Positions 1 through 8,913 of a stretch of 64,000 nucleotides of DNA are shown piece by piece (positions within the stretch are counted from its first letter, which is position 1; each line of letters starts with the position of its first letter). This DNA is from Bacteroidales bacterium (GTDB lineage Bacteria > Bacteroidota > Bacteroidia > Bacteroidales > UBA932), in assembly GCA_016287075.1 (NCBI GenBank), contig JAEEVC010000003.1, forward strand, positions 83,494 to 147,493, written 5' to 3'. The notes beneath the pieces were generated by a model, which saw only the letters and a program-made list of their open reading frames with translations, made no database searches and was not told the DNA's origin. The position numbers and the translations under genes are program-made.

Positions 1-1
1 G

Positions 2-142
<141 letters not shown>

Positions 143-152
143 ACGATTGACA

Positions 153-1064
153 ATGAAGATTTTCAGTAAGATCATGGTCCTTGGGGCGTGCCTGCTTGCC
201 TTCGCCGCCTGCAAGTCCGAATACGAGGCGCTGCTGAGCGGCAACGACGTCGATGCCAAGTACAGGGCGGCCTTCGAGTATTTCAACCAGAAGAAGTATT
301 CGCGCGCGTCCCAGCTGTTCGAGAACCTCTCGGTCCTGACCAACGGGACGGAACGGGACGACACCGTCCAGTACTACTGGGGCCTGTCCAACTACCGCTA
401 CAAGGATTTCTATACGGCCGAGACGAACTTCGCCAAGTTCCTGGAGAAATTCCCCCGCAGCCCCTTCGCCGAGGACGCCCGCTTCCTCCATCTCGACTGC
501 ATGTACCGCTCGACCTACCGCTGGGAGCTGGACCAGACGCCGACCTACGCCTGCCTCCAGGCGATCGCCGAGTATCTCACCGCCTTCCCGGGCGACAACC
601 CCCATACGGACGCCTGCCGCAAGATGGCGGCCGACCTGAACGAGCGGCTGGACCGCAAGGCCTTCGAGAACGCCCGCCTCTACTACAAGATGGAAGACTA
701 CAAGGCCTCCCGCGTGGCCTTCCGCAACGTACTGAAGGACGACTCGGAAAACATGTACCGCGAGGATATCCTCTATTACACCGCGATGTCCTCCTATAAT
801 TATGCCCGGCTCAGCGTGGCCGCGAAGCAGCGGGAGCGGTACCTGACCTTCATCGACGATTACTACAACTTCATCGGCGAGCTTCCCGATTCCAAATACC
901 GCCGGGAGCTCGACGTGATGTACCGCCGCGCCCAGCGCGCCCTCGGCCGCTACACCGGCACCGAGGAGGAGCTCGACGCCAAGGAGAAGGATTTCGCCCG
1001 CGAGCGCAAGCAGCTGGAGAAGGAATCGAAAAAAAATGAAACCTCCGGCGGAAAAGCCAAGTAA
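153..1064 (+). CDS. bamD: Outer membrane assembly lipoprotein BamD
   Basis: A 303-residue lipoprotein that works with BamA in folding beta-barrel proteins into the outer membrane. The first residues form a lipoprotein signal with lipobox LLAFAAC, placing the mature N-terminal Cys near residue 20. The rest is all-helical TPR-like: repeats such as YRAAFEYFNQKKYSRASQLF and the following pair match the BamD/YfiO family, with helical repeats to about residue 250 and a charged Lys/Glu tail. The ATG at 153 is chosen rather than the in-frame TTG at 147 because it starts directly on the signal peptide. It is followed 29 bp later by the omega-subunit gene. The partner gene bamA lies 8 kb downstream at 8914. 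Confidence 0.9.
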   Translation: MKIFSKIMVLGACLLAFAACKSEYEALLSGNDVDAKYRAAFEYFNQKKYSRASQLFENLSVLTNGTERDDTVQYYWGLSNYRYKDFYTAETNFAKFLEKFPRSPFAEDARFLHLDCMYRSTYRWELDQTPTYACLQAIAEYLTAFPGDNPHTDACRKMAADLNERLDRKAFENARLYYKMEDYKASRVAFRNVLKDDSENMYREDILYYTAMSSYNYARLSVAAKQRERYLTFIDDYYNFIGELPDSKYRRELDVMYRRAQRALGRYTGTEEELDAKEKDFARERKQLEKESKKNETSGGKAK

Positions 1065-1093
1065 TATCCTTAGAGACCTTATTGCAACGAATC

Positions 1094-1408
1094 ATGGAAA
1101 CGAAAAAGAAAATACCCAACAACACCATCACCCGGGACATCCGCAACCTCGCGGAACCCACCGGCAACATCTATGAATCCGTCGTCATCCTCTACAAGCG
1201 TGCGAACCAGATCGCAGCTGCCGAGAAGAAGGAACTGCAGAAGAAACTCGAGGATTTCCGCAACGAGCGGGACACGATGGAAGAAGTGTTCGAGAACAAG
1301 GAACAGATCGAAATTTCGAAATATTACGAGCGCCAGCCGAAGCCGGACCTCGTTGCCATTTCCGAGTTCGAGAACGGCGACCTCTACTACCGCAAGGCCG
1401 GCAAGTAA
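1094..1408 (+). CDS. rpoZ: RNA polymerase omega subunit (Rpb6-like)
   Basis: A 104-residue cytoplasmic protein. The segment AEPTGNIYESVVILYKRANQ corresponds to the Rpb6/omega fold that clamps the C-terminus of the beta-prime subunit; the Bacteroidota version is divergent and commonly annotated simply as omega or as an Rpb6-family protein. It has a Lys/Glu-rich helix in the middle and an acidic-aromatic tail (FENGDLYYRKAGK). The start is placed at the ATG at 1094; an in-frame TTG at 1082 is less likely. The position between bamD and recN is usual for the phylum, although coaBC, commonly found between rpoZ and recN in related genomes, is absent here. The assignment rests on family resemblance and context. 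Confidence 0.75.
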   Translation: METKKKIPNNTITRDIRNLAEPTGNIYESVVILYKRANQIAAAEKKELQKKLEDFRNERDTMEEVFENKEQIEISKYYERQPKPDLVAISEFENGDLYYRKAGK

Positions 1409-1413
1409 GCCCG

Positions 1414-3063
1414 ATGCTCTCGAAACTCCTCGTCTCGAATTACGTCCTGATAGACTCTCTGGAGATCGGTTTTCCGGAGGGTCTCGTCATTATAACCGGG
1501 GAGACCGGCGCCGGCAAGTCCATCCTGCTGGGCGCCCTTTCCCTCGTCCTCGGCGCCAGGGCTGACGCCGGGACGGTCGGTCCCCGCGGGGATACCTGCG
1601 TGGTCGAGGCGGAATTCGACGTGGAGGAGGACGAGGCGCTCAGGGCCATCGCCCAGGAGTACGACCTGGACACGGACGGCGGCCACCTGATCATCCGCCG
1701 CACGGTCGCCCGGAGCGGCCGCTCCCGTTCCTTCGTGAACGACCAGCCCGTCCAGGTGGGGGCGCTCCAGGCCCTTTCCGCCCGCCTTGTCGATATCCAT
1801 TCCCAGCACCAGACGCGGCTCCTGACGGACCGTGCCTTCCAGCTCGATATCCTGGACCATTACGCCGGCGACGCCGTGCTCCGCGACGGGGTCCGCGCCT
1901 CCCATGCGCGCCTCCTCGCCCTGCGCCGCGAACGGGCCGATGCGGCGGAAAAGCTGCAGCGGATTGCCTCCGAGCGCGATTTCAACCAGGCGCAGCTGGA
2001 GCGGCTGGAAGCGGCGAAACTCCGCGACGGCGAACTGGAAGCGCTCGAGGCGGAGCAGCGCCAGCTCGCCAACGCCGAGGAAATCAAGACCGGCCTCGGC
2101 ACGGTCGGCGAGCTTTTCGCCCCGTCCGACGACGGGCGCATGTCCCTCGACGCCCTCCTCAAGGAAGCCGGCCGTTCCCTCGGCCGCATCGCCCGCTATG
2201 TCCCCGCCGTGGAGCCGCTCGCGCAGCGCATTGATTCCGCCCGGCTGGAACTCGAGGACATCCGGGAGGAAGTCGAGGACCTGAACGCCTCGACCGAACT
2301 CTCCGAAGACCGGCTCGCCCAGGTCGAGGACCGGCTCTCCCTCCTGTATGCCCTGATGAAAAAACACGGCTGCAGCGACATCGGGGGCCTGATTTCCCTG
2401 CGGGATACGCTTTCAAGCGCCCTTTTCGAGGGGGATTCCCTCCAGGACCGCCTGAAGGATCTCGACCGGGACATCGCCGCGGAAGAAGCGGCCTACGACG
2501 GCCTCGCCCGCCGGCTCCACGAAGCCCGCGAAGCCGCCGCTCCGGGATTCGCCGCGGCCATCGGCGACTCCCTCCGTTCCCTTGAACTGGAAAAGGCCCT
2601 TTTCACGGTGGCGATTGAACCCGCCGCCCCCGGCGCGGCCGGTGCGGACGCGGTCCTGTTCAAATTCTCCTCCACGGGCCGGGAACCGGTCGATCTCGCC
2701 CGTTGCGCCTCGGGCGGTGAGATATCCCGGATCATGCTGTCCCTCAAGGCGATGATGGCCCGCTACACCGACATGCCGACCATGGTGTTCGACGAGATCG
2801 ACACCGGCGTGTCCGGCAGTGCCGCCGACCGCATGGGCGCCATGATCGCCGACATGGGCGCCGACATGCAGGTCTTCGCCATCACCCATCTTCCGCAGGT
2901 CGCCGCCAAGGGCGGTGCGCATTACCTGGTCACCAAGGAAGACGGCGTCAGTTCCATCCGCCGCATCGAAGGCGAAACGCGGGTCCGCGAGATCGCCAGA
3001 ATGCTGAGCGGCGCCCGCATCACGGACGCCGCCATCGGAAACGCAAGGGAACTGCTTTCGTAA
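1414..3063 (+). CDS. recN: DNA repair ATPase RecN
   Basis: A 549-residue SMC-like ATPase used in double-strand break repair, where it is thought to bridge and scan DNA ends. The Walker A motif GETGAGKS is at residues 29-36, in the N-terminal head. A central coiled coil rich in Glu, Arg and Ala spans roughly residues 150-370. The C-terminal head carries the ABC signature SGGEISRIMLSLKA and Walker B TMVFDEIDTGVSG, followed by the switch HLPQVAAKG. Length and motif order match the family. It begins 5 bp after the omega-subunit stop and ends immediately against the stop of the convergent LysM gene, with no room for a separate terminator between them. Confidence 0.95.
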   Translation: MLSKLLVSNYVLIDSLEIGFPEGLVIITGETGAGKSILLGALSLVLGARADAGTVGPRGDTCVVEAEFDVEEDEALRAIAQEYDLDTDGGHLIIRRTVARSGRSRSFVNDQPVQVGALQALSARLVDIHSQHQTRLLTDRAFQLDILDHYAGDAVLRDGVRASHARLLALRRERADAAEKLQRIASERDFNQAQLERLEAAKLRDGELEALEAEQRQLANAEEIKTGLGTVGELFAPSDDGRMSLDALLKEAGRSLGRIARYVPAVEPLAQRIDSARLELEDIREEVEDLNASTELSEDRLAQVEDRLSLLYALMKKHGCSDIGGLISLRDTLSSALFEGDSLQDRLKDLDRDIAAEEAAYDGLARRLHEAREAAAPGFAAAIGDSLRSLELEKALFTVAIEPAAPGAAGADAVLFKFSSTGREPVDLARCASGGEISRIMLSLKAMMARYTDMPTMVFDEIDTGVSGSAADRMGAMIADMGADMQVFAITHLPQVAAKGGAHYLVTKEDGVSSIRRIEGETRVREIARMLSGARITDAAIGNARELLS

Positions 3064-4764
3064 CTACCTGACCCGACGGGTCGTAGCATCCTTTCCGTAC
3101 ACCACCCTGCGGGCTGCCTGGTTCCTGCGGCCCTGGAAATGGAAGTCGGTGTGGAGTCCCTTTTCCGTGCCCGTTTCCAGCATCCGCATCCAGTGGTCGC
3201 CGTAGCGGGAGACCAGGCGCGCGAAGTAGGTGATGGTGTCATACCCCTGGAATGCGAACTGGCTCGGCTCCGTGTTGTAGAGCGCCCGGTAGGCCAGCAG
3301 GAACTGCTTCACCTGCGGGTCGTAATAATCGACGAAATAGGCGGAACTGATGTGCAGCTGGGCGTTGTGGAACTGGTTGCTGTCGATCTCGTACGTGCGG
3401 ATCTTGGAGGGGGTGTAGAGGACGATGTCGTAGCCCCGGTCGAGCAGGATGCCGATGTTGCGGATCACGTCGCTGAGGAACGGCTGGCGGTCGGAGGCGA
3501 CCACGATGCGGTTGGTCCGGTTCTTCGCCATGTAGTCCGGAAGCCGGTTCGGGATGTTGCGGCCCTCCCGGAGGGAATAGGACAGGGTGGAGAAACTCTC
3601 ACCGCGCAGCTGCATCGCCTCGGTAATCACCTGTCCGGCCGCATTTTCCATGCCGGTTTCCGACAGGACGATGACGCGGTCTTCCCGGGCCCGCTCGCTG
3701 AAGACCCAATCCACGAGGTCCTCGTACTGGGCCTCGGCGGAACTCGGGGCCTGGATGAGGTTTACATGGCCGTCCACGAGCTCCGCCGCCTTCTGGTGGA
3801 GCGGCGAGATGACGGGAACGAGCCCGCCGGTGCGCTGCAGGACGGTTTCCAGGTCTTCCGTGGCCACCGGGCCGAGGACGAAGTCGTTGGCGGCAAGCTG
3901 CTGCTGGGAGGGGATGATACCCGTCGCCACGTCATGCACATGCAGCTTGACCCCGGTCCCGGCCTTTTCCAGGTCCCGGACGCCCATCAGTACGCCGGCA
4001 TAGAAATCCATGTAGATGTCGTTGGCCGCCCCGGATGCGTTGAACGGCAGCAGGAGCGCCACCTCGACGTTCGGCTTCGGCTGGTAGGTGATGTTGTCGA
4101 AGCGCCCGCTGATGTCGCCCTTGACATCCTGGATGATGTCCTTGATGGTCTCGATGGCGCCCTTCTTCCCGCCGTCGGGCTGCTCCGTCGCTTCCTTCGT
4201 CTCCGCTGTAACGGGCTGTCCTTCCGTCGTTTCCGTCGTTTCCGCCGCAACGGGCTGCTCCGGGATCCGGAGGACCTGGCCGGATTTGAGGCCGGTGGTG
4301 GTCAGGCCGTTGGCGGCCATGATGTCCTCGACGGACACGCCGAACTTCCGCGAGATGCCGTAGAGCGTGTCGAACCAGCGGACCGTATATTCCTGATAGG
4401 GCCCGGTGTACGGCTGCGCCGGCGGGGCGGGCTGTTTCTGCGGCGCCTCTTCCACGGTCTGCGCCTCGACGGGCGCTCCCGGAACGGGGATCAGGAGGAT
4501 GGCGTCCTTCTTCAGGCCGGTCTCATGCAGGGACGGATTGGCGGCATAGATGTCTTCCACGCTCACCTGGTAGGCCTTGCTGATGGAATAGAGGGTCTGC
4601 CTCTCCTCCACCACGTGGGAATAGTACAGCCTCCCGTTCTGCCGGACCTTTTCCTTGGAGACGGTCACCGGCGTGGGGACATATTCCTGTGCGGGGGCGG
4701 GAAGGGCGGCGAGGCACAGGGCCGTAATGGCGAGGAAGATTCTCACTTTCATAATCATACGCAT
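3064..4764 (-). CDS. LysM and periplasmic binding-protein fusion
   Basis: A 566-residue secreted protein with a signal peptide (MKVRIFLAITALCLAALPAPA). Two LysM peptidoglycan-binding modules follow: one around residues 40-90 (VVEERQTLYSISKAYQVSVE) and one around 130-180 (FDTLYGISRKFGVSVEDIMA). A Thr/Glu-rich linker then leads to a type-1 periplasmic-binding fold from about residue 250 (VEVALLLPFNA...) to the C-terminus. Such LysM plus binding-fold proteins are common in Bacteroidota and are often annotated as amino-acid ABC transporter binding proteins, but no transporter genes adjoin it and the ligand is unknown. The start at 4764 overlaps the glycosyltransferase stop (TAATG), suggesting translational coupling; 4752 is an equally acceptable start. 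Confidence 0.8.
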   Translation of the reverse strand: MRMIMKVRIFLAITALCLAALPAPAQEYVPTPVTVSKEKVRQNGRLYYSHVVEERQTLYSISKAYQVSVEDIYAANPSLHETGLKKDAILLIPVPGAPVEAQTVEEAPQKQPAPPAQPYTGPYQEYTVRWFDTLYGISRKFGVSVEDIMAANGLTTTGLKSGQVLRIPEQPVAAETTETTEGQPVTAETKEATEQPDGGKKGAIETIKDIIQDVKGDISGRFDNITYQPKPNVEVALLLPFNASGAANDIYMDFYAGVLMGVRDLEKAGTGVKLHVHDVATGIIPSQQQLAANDFVLGPVATEDLETVLQRTGGLVPVISPLHQKAAELVDGHVNLIQAPSSAEAQYEDLVDWVFSERAREDRVIVLSETGMENAAGQVITEAMQLRGESFSTLSYSLREGRNIPNRLPDYMAKNRTNRIVVASDRQPFLSDVIRNIGILLDRGYDIVLYTPSKIRTYEIDSNQFHNAQLHISSAYFVDYYDPQVKQFLLAYRALYNTEPSQFAFQGYDTITYFARLVSRYGDHWMRMLETGTEKGLHTDFHFQGRRNQAARRVVYGKDATTRRVR

Positions 4765-5879
4765 TAAAGTTGCCCGGCAAAGCCGGTCAGTCCGGTGCAG
4801 AAGCGCGTCCAGGAAAGCCGCTCTTTCTCGGCTTCGATGGCCCTCCCGCACGCGGCGCGGAGGGACGGGTCGCCGAAGAAGCGGAGGATGGCTTCCCGGA
4901 TGGCGCCGGGTTCGGCGGCCGGGACCACCAGTCCCGTCCCGCGGTCCCCGACCGCCGCTTTCAGGCCGCCGGTGTCGGTAACGATCATCGGCACTCCGAA
5001 ATGCAGGGAAATCGCGCCGATGCCGCTCTGGGTCGCGCTCCGGTACGGGAGCACGGTCACGTCGGCGGCGGAGAAGAAGCGCTTGACCTCGGCGTCGCGG
5101 ATGTAGTCCGGGAACACGTGGACACGGTCCTTCCCGGGAAGCGAGTCGATGATCGCGCGGTATTTGTCAAAGGAGCCGTAGGGCTCGCCGGCCACGATGA
5201 GCTGGTAGTCGTCCGGCAGGTCGCGGAAGGCCTCCAGCAGGATGTCCAGCCCCTTGTAATCCCGGATCAGGCCGAAGAACAGGAGGTTCTTCATCCCGTG
5301 GCGGATGCCGAGGCCCTCTTCCGCCTCCTCCCGGGGCAGCGGCGCCCCGAAGTGCGTGTAGAGCGGGTGGGGGAGCAGGATGTGGCGGGCGTCCTTCCGG
5401 AGGGCCAGCAGTTCGTCCGTCACGCTGGGGGACATGGTCACGAACCCCTGGCAGCCGCGGAGGAAATACTTCGTCAGGGGCCTGTCGAAGAAATGGGGCT
5501 CGTGGGGGATGACGTTGTCGAGGATGGCGACGACCGGGCAGCCCGCATGGCGGGCGACCCAGCCCAGCGAGGGGGCGAACCAGGACATCCAGTAGCGGAG
5601 GACCAGCAGGTCCGGCTTCCACGCGCGGATGGCGCGCGCCGTGCGGACCCAGGTGGACGGCCGGATGGTGTCCAGCAGCGCCTCGCTTTCGACGGGCATG
5701 GCCTCGTCGTCGGGCGTCACATACTGCGTCTTGCCCGGGAAAAGCAGGCCCGGATACTGGCGCTTGAAATTGAAGGCCTTGACTGAATGCGACTTGCCCA
5801 GTTCACCCACGATGTGTGCGTTGAACTGGGCAATGCCGCCCCTGAGCGGATAGAAGCTGGACAGGACGGCGATACGCAT
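4764..5879 (-). CDS. Family 4-type glycosyltransferase
   Basis: A 371-residue GT-B fold enzyme. The N-terminal acceptor domain starts with MRIAVLSSFYPLRGGIAQFN, typical of GT4 enzymes. The C-terminal donor-nucleotide domain has GLIRDYKGLDILLEAF, VFPDYIRDAEVKRFFSAADV and PYRSATQSGI, and then the EPGAI segment. It probably adds a sugar from an NDP-sugar donor to a lipid- or glycan-bound acceptor at the cytoplasmic membrane; the actual substrate cannot be read from the sequence. There is no polysaccharide cluster around it: it sits between an OmpH-like lipoprotein gene (3 bp upstream) and the LysM fusion gene, which suggests a role in envelope maintenance rather than in a capsule locus. Confidence 0.85.
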   Translation of the reverse strand: MRIAVLSSFYPLRGGIAQFNAHIVGELGKSHSVKAFNFKRQYPGLLFPGKTQYVTPDDEAMPVESEALLDTIRPSTWVRTARAIRAWKPDLLVLRYWMSWFAPSLGWVARHAGCPVVAILDNVIPHEPHFFDRPLTKYFLRGCQGFVTMSPSVTDELLALRKDARHILLPHPLYTHFGAPLPREEAEEGLGIRHGMKNLLFFGLIRDYKGLDILLEAFRDLPDDYQLIVAGEPYGSFDKYRAIIDSLPGKDRVHVFPDYIRDAEVKRFFSAADVTVLPYRSATQSGIGAISLHFGVPMIVTDTGGLKAAVGDRGTGLVVPAAEPGAIREAILRFFGDPSLRAACGRAIEAEKERLSWTRFCTGLTGFAGQL

Positions 5880-5882
5880 CGG

Positions 5883-6494
5883 CTACTTCTCGGCTTTCTC
5901 GGCGGCCTTGGTCTTGATGTACTCGTCGTTCAGGCCCTGGAGCAGTTCGTCGGTGATGTCCAGCATCGGGTCGCCGGTGACGACCGGGGCCGGGAGGATC
6001 TCACCGGAGGTGGTGAGGATGAGGGCATAGTGCTTCTCCTCGTTGAACTTCACCACATATTCGTTGATGGCGTTGGCGATCTGGTTGAGGGTCACCTGCT
6101 GCTCTTCGGCGATCTCGTTCTGCTTGCGCATGGCGTACTGCTGGTAATCCTGCTGCTGCTGCTGGAGCTTCTGGCCCTGGACTTCGGCGACGCTGCGGGT
6201 CAGGAGGCCCTTGTCGATCTTCTGCTGGAACTCGTTGACGTCCTTTTCGAGCTTCTTGCCGCGGCGGTCCACTTCGCTCTGGATGCCCGAGACCTTGGTC
6301 TCCAGGACGGAGCGCAGGTCGTTGGCCATGTCGTAGCCGGCCATCACCTTGTCGATGTTGAAGAAAACGATGCTGCCGGCGACGGCGGTGGAATCGGAAG
6401 CGGTTTCCGCCGGAGCGGCGGGAGCGGCGGCGTTGTTGCAGCCGGCGAGGACGAGGCCCAGGACGGCCAGGCCGAGGATGAGAGTCTTTTTCAT
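5883..6494 (-). CDS. OmpH/Skp-family lipoprotein
   Basis: A 203-residue predicted lipoprotein: the signal MKKTLILGLAVLGLVLAGC ends in a lipobox with Cys at residue 19, followed by an Ala/Pro linker. The body resembles Skp/OmpH periplasmic chaperones: a short strand SIVFFNIDKVMAGYDM, a long Gln/Lys/Glu-rich coiled coil (including a QQQQQ run), and a return strand ILTTSGEILPAP. Skp-type proteins hold unfolded outer-membrane proteins in the periplasm; a lipid-anchored version would be tethered. The start is put at the ATG at 6494 directly on the signal peptide, not at an upstream in-frame start. A second, non-lipidated family member lies at 11525. Confidence 0.85.
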   Translation of the reverse strand: MKKTLILGLAVLGLVLAGCNNAAAPAAPAETASDSTAVAGSIVFFNIDKVMAGYDMANDLRSVLETKVSGIQSEVDRRGKKLEKDVNEFQQKIDKGLLTRSVAEVQGQKLQQQQQDYQQYAMRKQNEIAEEQQVTLNQIANAINEYVVKFNEEKHYALILTTSGEILPAPVVTGDPMLDITDELLQGLNDEYIKTKAAEKAEK

Positions 6495-6539
6495 TTGTAT
6501 TTGCTGTATTATTTTTGTTTCAACAGGTGCAATAACTTG

Positions 6540-6547
6540 CAAATGTA
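6540..6547 (-). promoter_or_regulatory. -7 box upstream of OmpH-like lipoprotein
   Basis: On the minus strand this reads TACATTTG, matching the Bacteroidota TAnnTTTG consensus. It is 45 nt upstream of the ATG at 6494 and just beyond the pdxJ stop, so the ompH-like/glycosyltransferase/LysM group can be transcribed separately from pdxJ. No clear TTTG is seen at the -33 distance. Confidence 0.5.
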
Positions 6548-6548
6548 C

Positions 6549-7268
6549 TTATTTTTTCCGGATTTCCCCAAGATAGGCCCGAATAGTTTGCTCCAGACCC
6601 AGGTAGAGGGCGTCGCTGATGAGCGCATGGCCGATGGAGACCTCGGCGGTCCAGGGGATGGTGCGGATGAAAAAGCCGAGGTTGTCGAGGTTGAGGTCAT
6701 GGCCGGCGTTGACCCCGAGGCCGCAGCTGCGGGCGGCTTTCGCCGTCTCGAGGTAGCGGGCGACGGCGACGTCCGGGTCGAGGACGTATTCCGCCGCATA
6801 GTCGGCGGTGTAGAGCTCCACGCGGTCCGCCCCGCAGGCGGCCGCCCCTTCCGCCATGTCCGGATCCGGGTCGATGAAGATGGACGTCCGGATGCCCTTT
6901 TCCCGGAACCGACGGCAGATGTCCGTCAGGAAATCCTTGTGCTTCAGCGTGTTCCATCCGGCGTTGGAGGTGATGGCGTCGTGGGCGTCCGGGACGAGGG
7001 TGACCTGTTCCGGGACGACTTCGAGGACGAGGTCCACGAAAGAGGGGATGGGGTTGCCTTCGATATTGAACTCCGTCGTCACGAGCGGGCGGAGGAGCCG
7101 GACGTCGGCGTAGCGGATGTGCCGCTCGTCGGGGCGGGGATGGACGGTGATGCCTTCCGCGCCGAAGCCCTGGATGTCGACCGCCGCCTTCTCCACGTCC
7201 GGGAGGTTGCCCCCGCGGGCGTTGCGGAGGGTGGCGATCTTGTTGATATTCACGCTGAGCCGGGTCAT
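6549..7268 (-). CDS. pdxJ: Pyridoxine 5'-phosphate synthase
   Basis: A 239-residue TIM-barrel enzyme that condenses 1-deoxyxylulose 5-phosphate with 3-amino-2-oxopropyl phosphate to form pyridoxine 5'-phosphate, the last ring-forming step of the DXP-dependent vitamin B6 pathway. The N-terminus ([18 protein letters not shown]) and the segments [18 protein letters not shown] and [13 protein letters not shown] are diagnostic of PdxJ. The start at 7268 begins the conserved MTRLSVN; longer frames add residues not found in the family. Its substrate 1-deoxyxylulose 5-phosphate is also the substrate of the dxr product encoded at 27660. It is divergent from nadK across an 88-bp promoter region. Confidence 0.95.
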   Translation of the reverse strand: MTRLSVNINKIATLRNARGGNLPDVEKAAVDIQGFGAEGITVHPRPDERHIRYADVRLLRPLVTTEFNIEGNPIPSFVDLVLEVVPEQVTLVPDAHDAITSNAGWNTLKHKDFLTDICRRFREKGIRTSIFIDPDPDMAEGAAACGADRVELYTADYAAEYVLDPDVAVARYLETAKAARSCGLGVNAGHDLNLDNLGFFIRTIPWTAEVSIGHALISDALYLGLEQTIRAYLGEIRKK

Positions 7269-7289
7269 CTTTCTGTGCTGTTGGTCTCG

Positions 7290-7297
7290 CAAATGTA
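7290..7297 (-). promoter_or_regulatory. -7 box for pdxJ
   Basis: The minus strand reads TACATTTG, a match to TAnnTTTG, 21 nt upstream of the pdxJ start. It is arranged back to back with the nadK box at 7329-7336. Confidence 0.55.
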
Positions 7298-7328
7298 GCA
7301 AATGCTGTTCCATTTTCCAAGAATTCCG

Positions 7329-7336
7329 TAAATTTG
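7329..7336 (+). promoter_or_regulatory. -7 box for nadK
   Basis: TAAATTTG followed by C, matching TAnnTTTG, 20 nt upstream of the nadK ATG at 7357. Together with the box at 7290-7297 it makes a divergent promoter region shared with pdxJ. Confidence 0.55.
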
Positions 7337-7356
7337 CAGGAATTCACTCACGTGCG

Positions 7357-8166
7357 ATGAAAGCAGCTACTTATATCAAGCAGGCGGCGCTTGCGGACGA
7401 CCCGCGCTGGCGCGCCCTCGCGGACGGCCTGGCGGCGGGCGGTGTCGAGCTTTACCCCGTCTCCACCCGGGAGGACATCCGCCCGGAGACGGACCTCCTC
7501 CTGTCCGTCGGCGGCGACGGGACCTTCCTCTCCGCGTCGAAACGGGTGGGGGACAGCGGCATCCCGGTGCTCGGGGTCAACCTCGGCCGGCTGGGATTCC
7601 TCTCGGAAAACCGGCCCGAGGACCTTCTGGAGCCGGTTCTCCGCGGCGATTACATCGTGGAGGAACGGACCCTCCTCGCCGTGGAAGGCCTGGGCGGGGA
7701 CATGTATCCCCATGCGCTCAACGAGATGGCCGTCCAGCGGAGCGGCGCCGCCATCCTCGGCATCCGGGTCGCCGTGGACGGCCAGTCCCTGCCCGTATTC
7801 TGGGCGGACGGCCTGCTCGTCGCGACGAGCTCCGGTTCGACCGCCTATTCCCTCAGCGTCGGCGGGCCCATCTGTTCCCCGGAAGCCCCCGTGCTGGTCA
7901 TCGCGCCGATCGCCCCCCACAACCTCAATGTCCGTCCGCTGGTCGTCCCCGAATCCGCCCATATCGACATCTCCGTCGTCTCCCGGGACAGCAGCGTCCG
8001 GGTTTCCCTGGACAACCGCACGGCCCTGGCGCCCCCGACCGTCCGTCTTTCCGTACACGTGGCACAGTTTTCGCTGAAGAGAATCCGGCTTCCGGAATCC
8101 GGTTTCGTGAAGGCCCTCACGAGCAAATTGTTCTGGGGAGAAGACATCCGCAGTGGAATGGAATGA
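7357..8166 (+). CDS. nadK: NAD kinase
   Basis: A 269-residue kinase that phosphorylates NAD to NADP with ATP or inorganic polyphosphate, in the cytoplasm. The family hallmark GGDG is at residues 52-55 within SVGGDGTFLSA, followed by GVNLGRLGFLSE and the second conserved region ATSSGSTAYSLSVGGPI. Length is usual for the family. The start is the ATG at 7357, after a -7 box at 7329; further in-frame upstream sequence overlaps pdxJ on the other strand and is not part of the gene. Its stop overlaps the uppS start by 4 bp (ATGA), so the two are translationally coupled. Confidence 0.95.
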   Translation: MKAATYIKQAALADDPRWRALADGLAAGGVELYPVSTREDIRPETDLLLSVGGDGTFLSASKRVGDSGIPVLGVNLGRLGFLSENRPEDLLEPVLRGDYIVEERTLLAVEGLGGDMYPHALNEMAVQRSGAAILGIRVAVDGQSLPVFWADGLLVATSSGSTAYSLSVGGPICSPEAPVLVIAPIAPHNLNVRPLVVPESAHIDISVVSRDSSVRVSLDNRTALAPPTVRLSVHVAQFSLKRIRLPESGFVKALTSKLFWGEDIRSGME

Positions 8167-8882
8167 CGCACATGGAAGAAAAACGCATACCGCAGCACGT
8201 ATCGATCATCATGGACGGCAACGGCCGCTGGGCCCGGGAACGGGGCCGCGAGCGCGTGTACGGCCACAAGCACGGGGTTGAAAGCGTCCGTGCCTGTACG
8301 GAGGCCGCCGTCGAGGCAGGTGTGAAATACCTGTCCCTCTTCGCTTTCTCCGAGGAGAACTGGGGCCGTCCCGAGGCCGAGGTCACCACGCTCATGGAAC
8401 TGATGATGGATGCGATCGCCCGGGAGGTCCGGACGCTGATGGACAACGGCGTCCGTTTCGTCGTCATCGGCAACCGGAAACGCCTGTCCGACAAGCTGAA
8501 CCAGGCCATCGACGGCCTGATGGAAGAGACCGCCGGACAGCAGCGGATGACCCTGGTGGTCTTCCTCAGCTACAGCGGCAAGTGGGACCTCCTCCAGGCC
8601 GCAAAGGAACTGGCCCGCCGCCACGCCGGCGACCCGGAAGGGCTCGAGGCGGCCGACGCCGCGGAGTTCGACAGCCTCCTGGCGACCGCGGGCATCCCCG
8701 ACCCCGACCTGCTGATCCGCACCTCCGGCGAGCAGCGGATCTCCAATTTCCTCCTCTGGCAGTGTGCCTACACCGAATTCTATTTCACCGATATCCTTTG
8801 GCCCGATTTCCGCAAGGAAGCGTTCCGCGCCGCGCTCGAAGAATTCGCGCGGCGTGACCGGCGGTATGGAAAAGTCAAATAA
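8163..8882 (+). CDS. uppS: Undecaprenyl diphosphate synthase
   Basis: A 239-residue cis-prenyltransferase that extends farnesyl diphosphate with isopentenyl units to undecaprenyl diphosphate, the lipid carrier for peptidoglycan and other envelope glycans. The catalytic Asp is at residue 18 within IIMDGNGRWA; the conserved YLSLFAFSEENW and the C-terminal IRTSGEQRISNFLLWQ and TDILWPDF are present. The isopentenyl precursors come from the DXP pathway, one gene of which (dxr) is at 27660. It overlaps nadK by 4 bp and is followed 31 bp later by bamA, a common order in Bacteroidota. Confidence 0.97.
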   Translation: MTHMEEKRIPQHVSIIMDGNGRWARERGRERVYGHKHGVESVRACTEAAVEAGVKYLSLFAFSEENWGRPEAEVTTLMELMMDAIAREVRTLMDNGVRFVVIGNRKRLSDKLNQAIDGLMEETAGQQRMTLVVFLSYSGKWDLLQAAKELARRHAGDPEGLEAADAAEFDSLLATAGIPDPDLLIRTSGEQRISNFLLWQCAYTEFYFTDILWPDFRKEAFRAALEEFARRDRRYGKVK

Positions 8883-8888
8883 AACGAT

Positions 8889-8896
8889 TATCTTTG
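8889..8896 (+). promoter_or_regulatory. -7 box for bamA
   Basis: TATCTTTG followed by C, 17 nt before the bamA ATG at 8914. It lies in the uppS-bamA gap and would give bamA-skp its own promoter in addition to readthrough from nadK-uppS. Confidence 0.6.
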
Positions 8897-8913
8897 CAAG
8901 TTCAAACCGCTGA

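Noticed and set aside
4161..4256. Thr/Glu-rich stretch in the LysM fusion as a sequence repeat of mobile origin
   Set aside because: It is an in-frame low-complexity linker (ETTETTE-like) between LysM and binding domains, common in such proteins.
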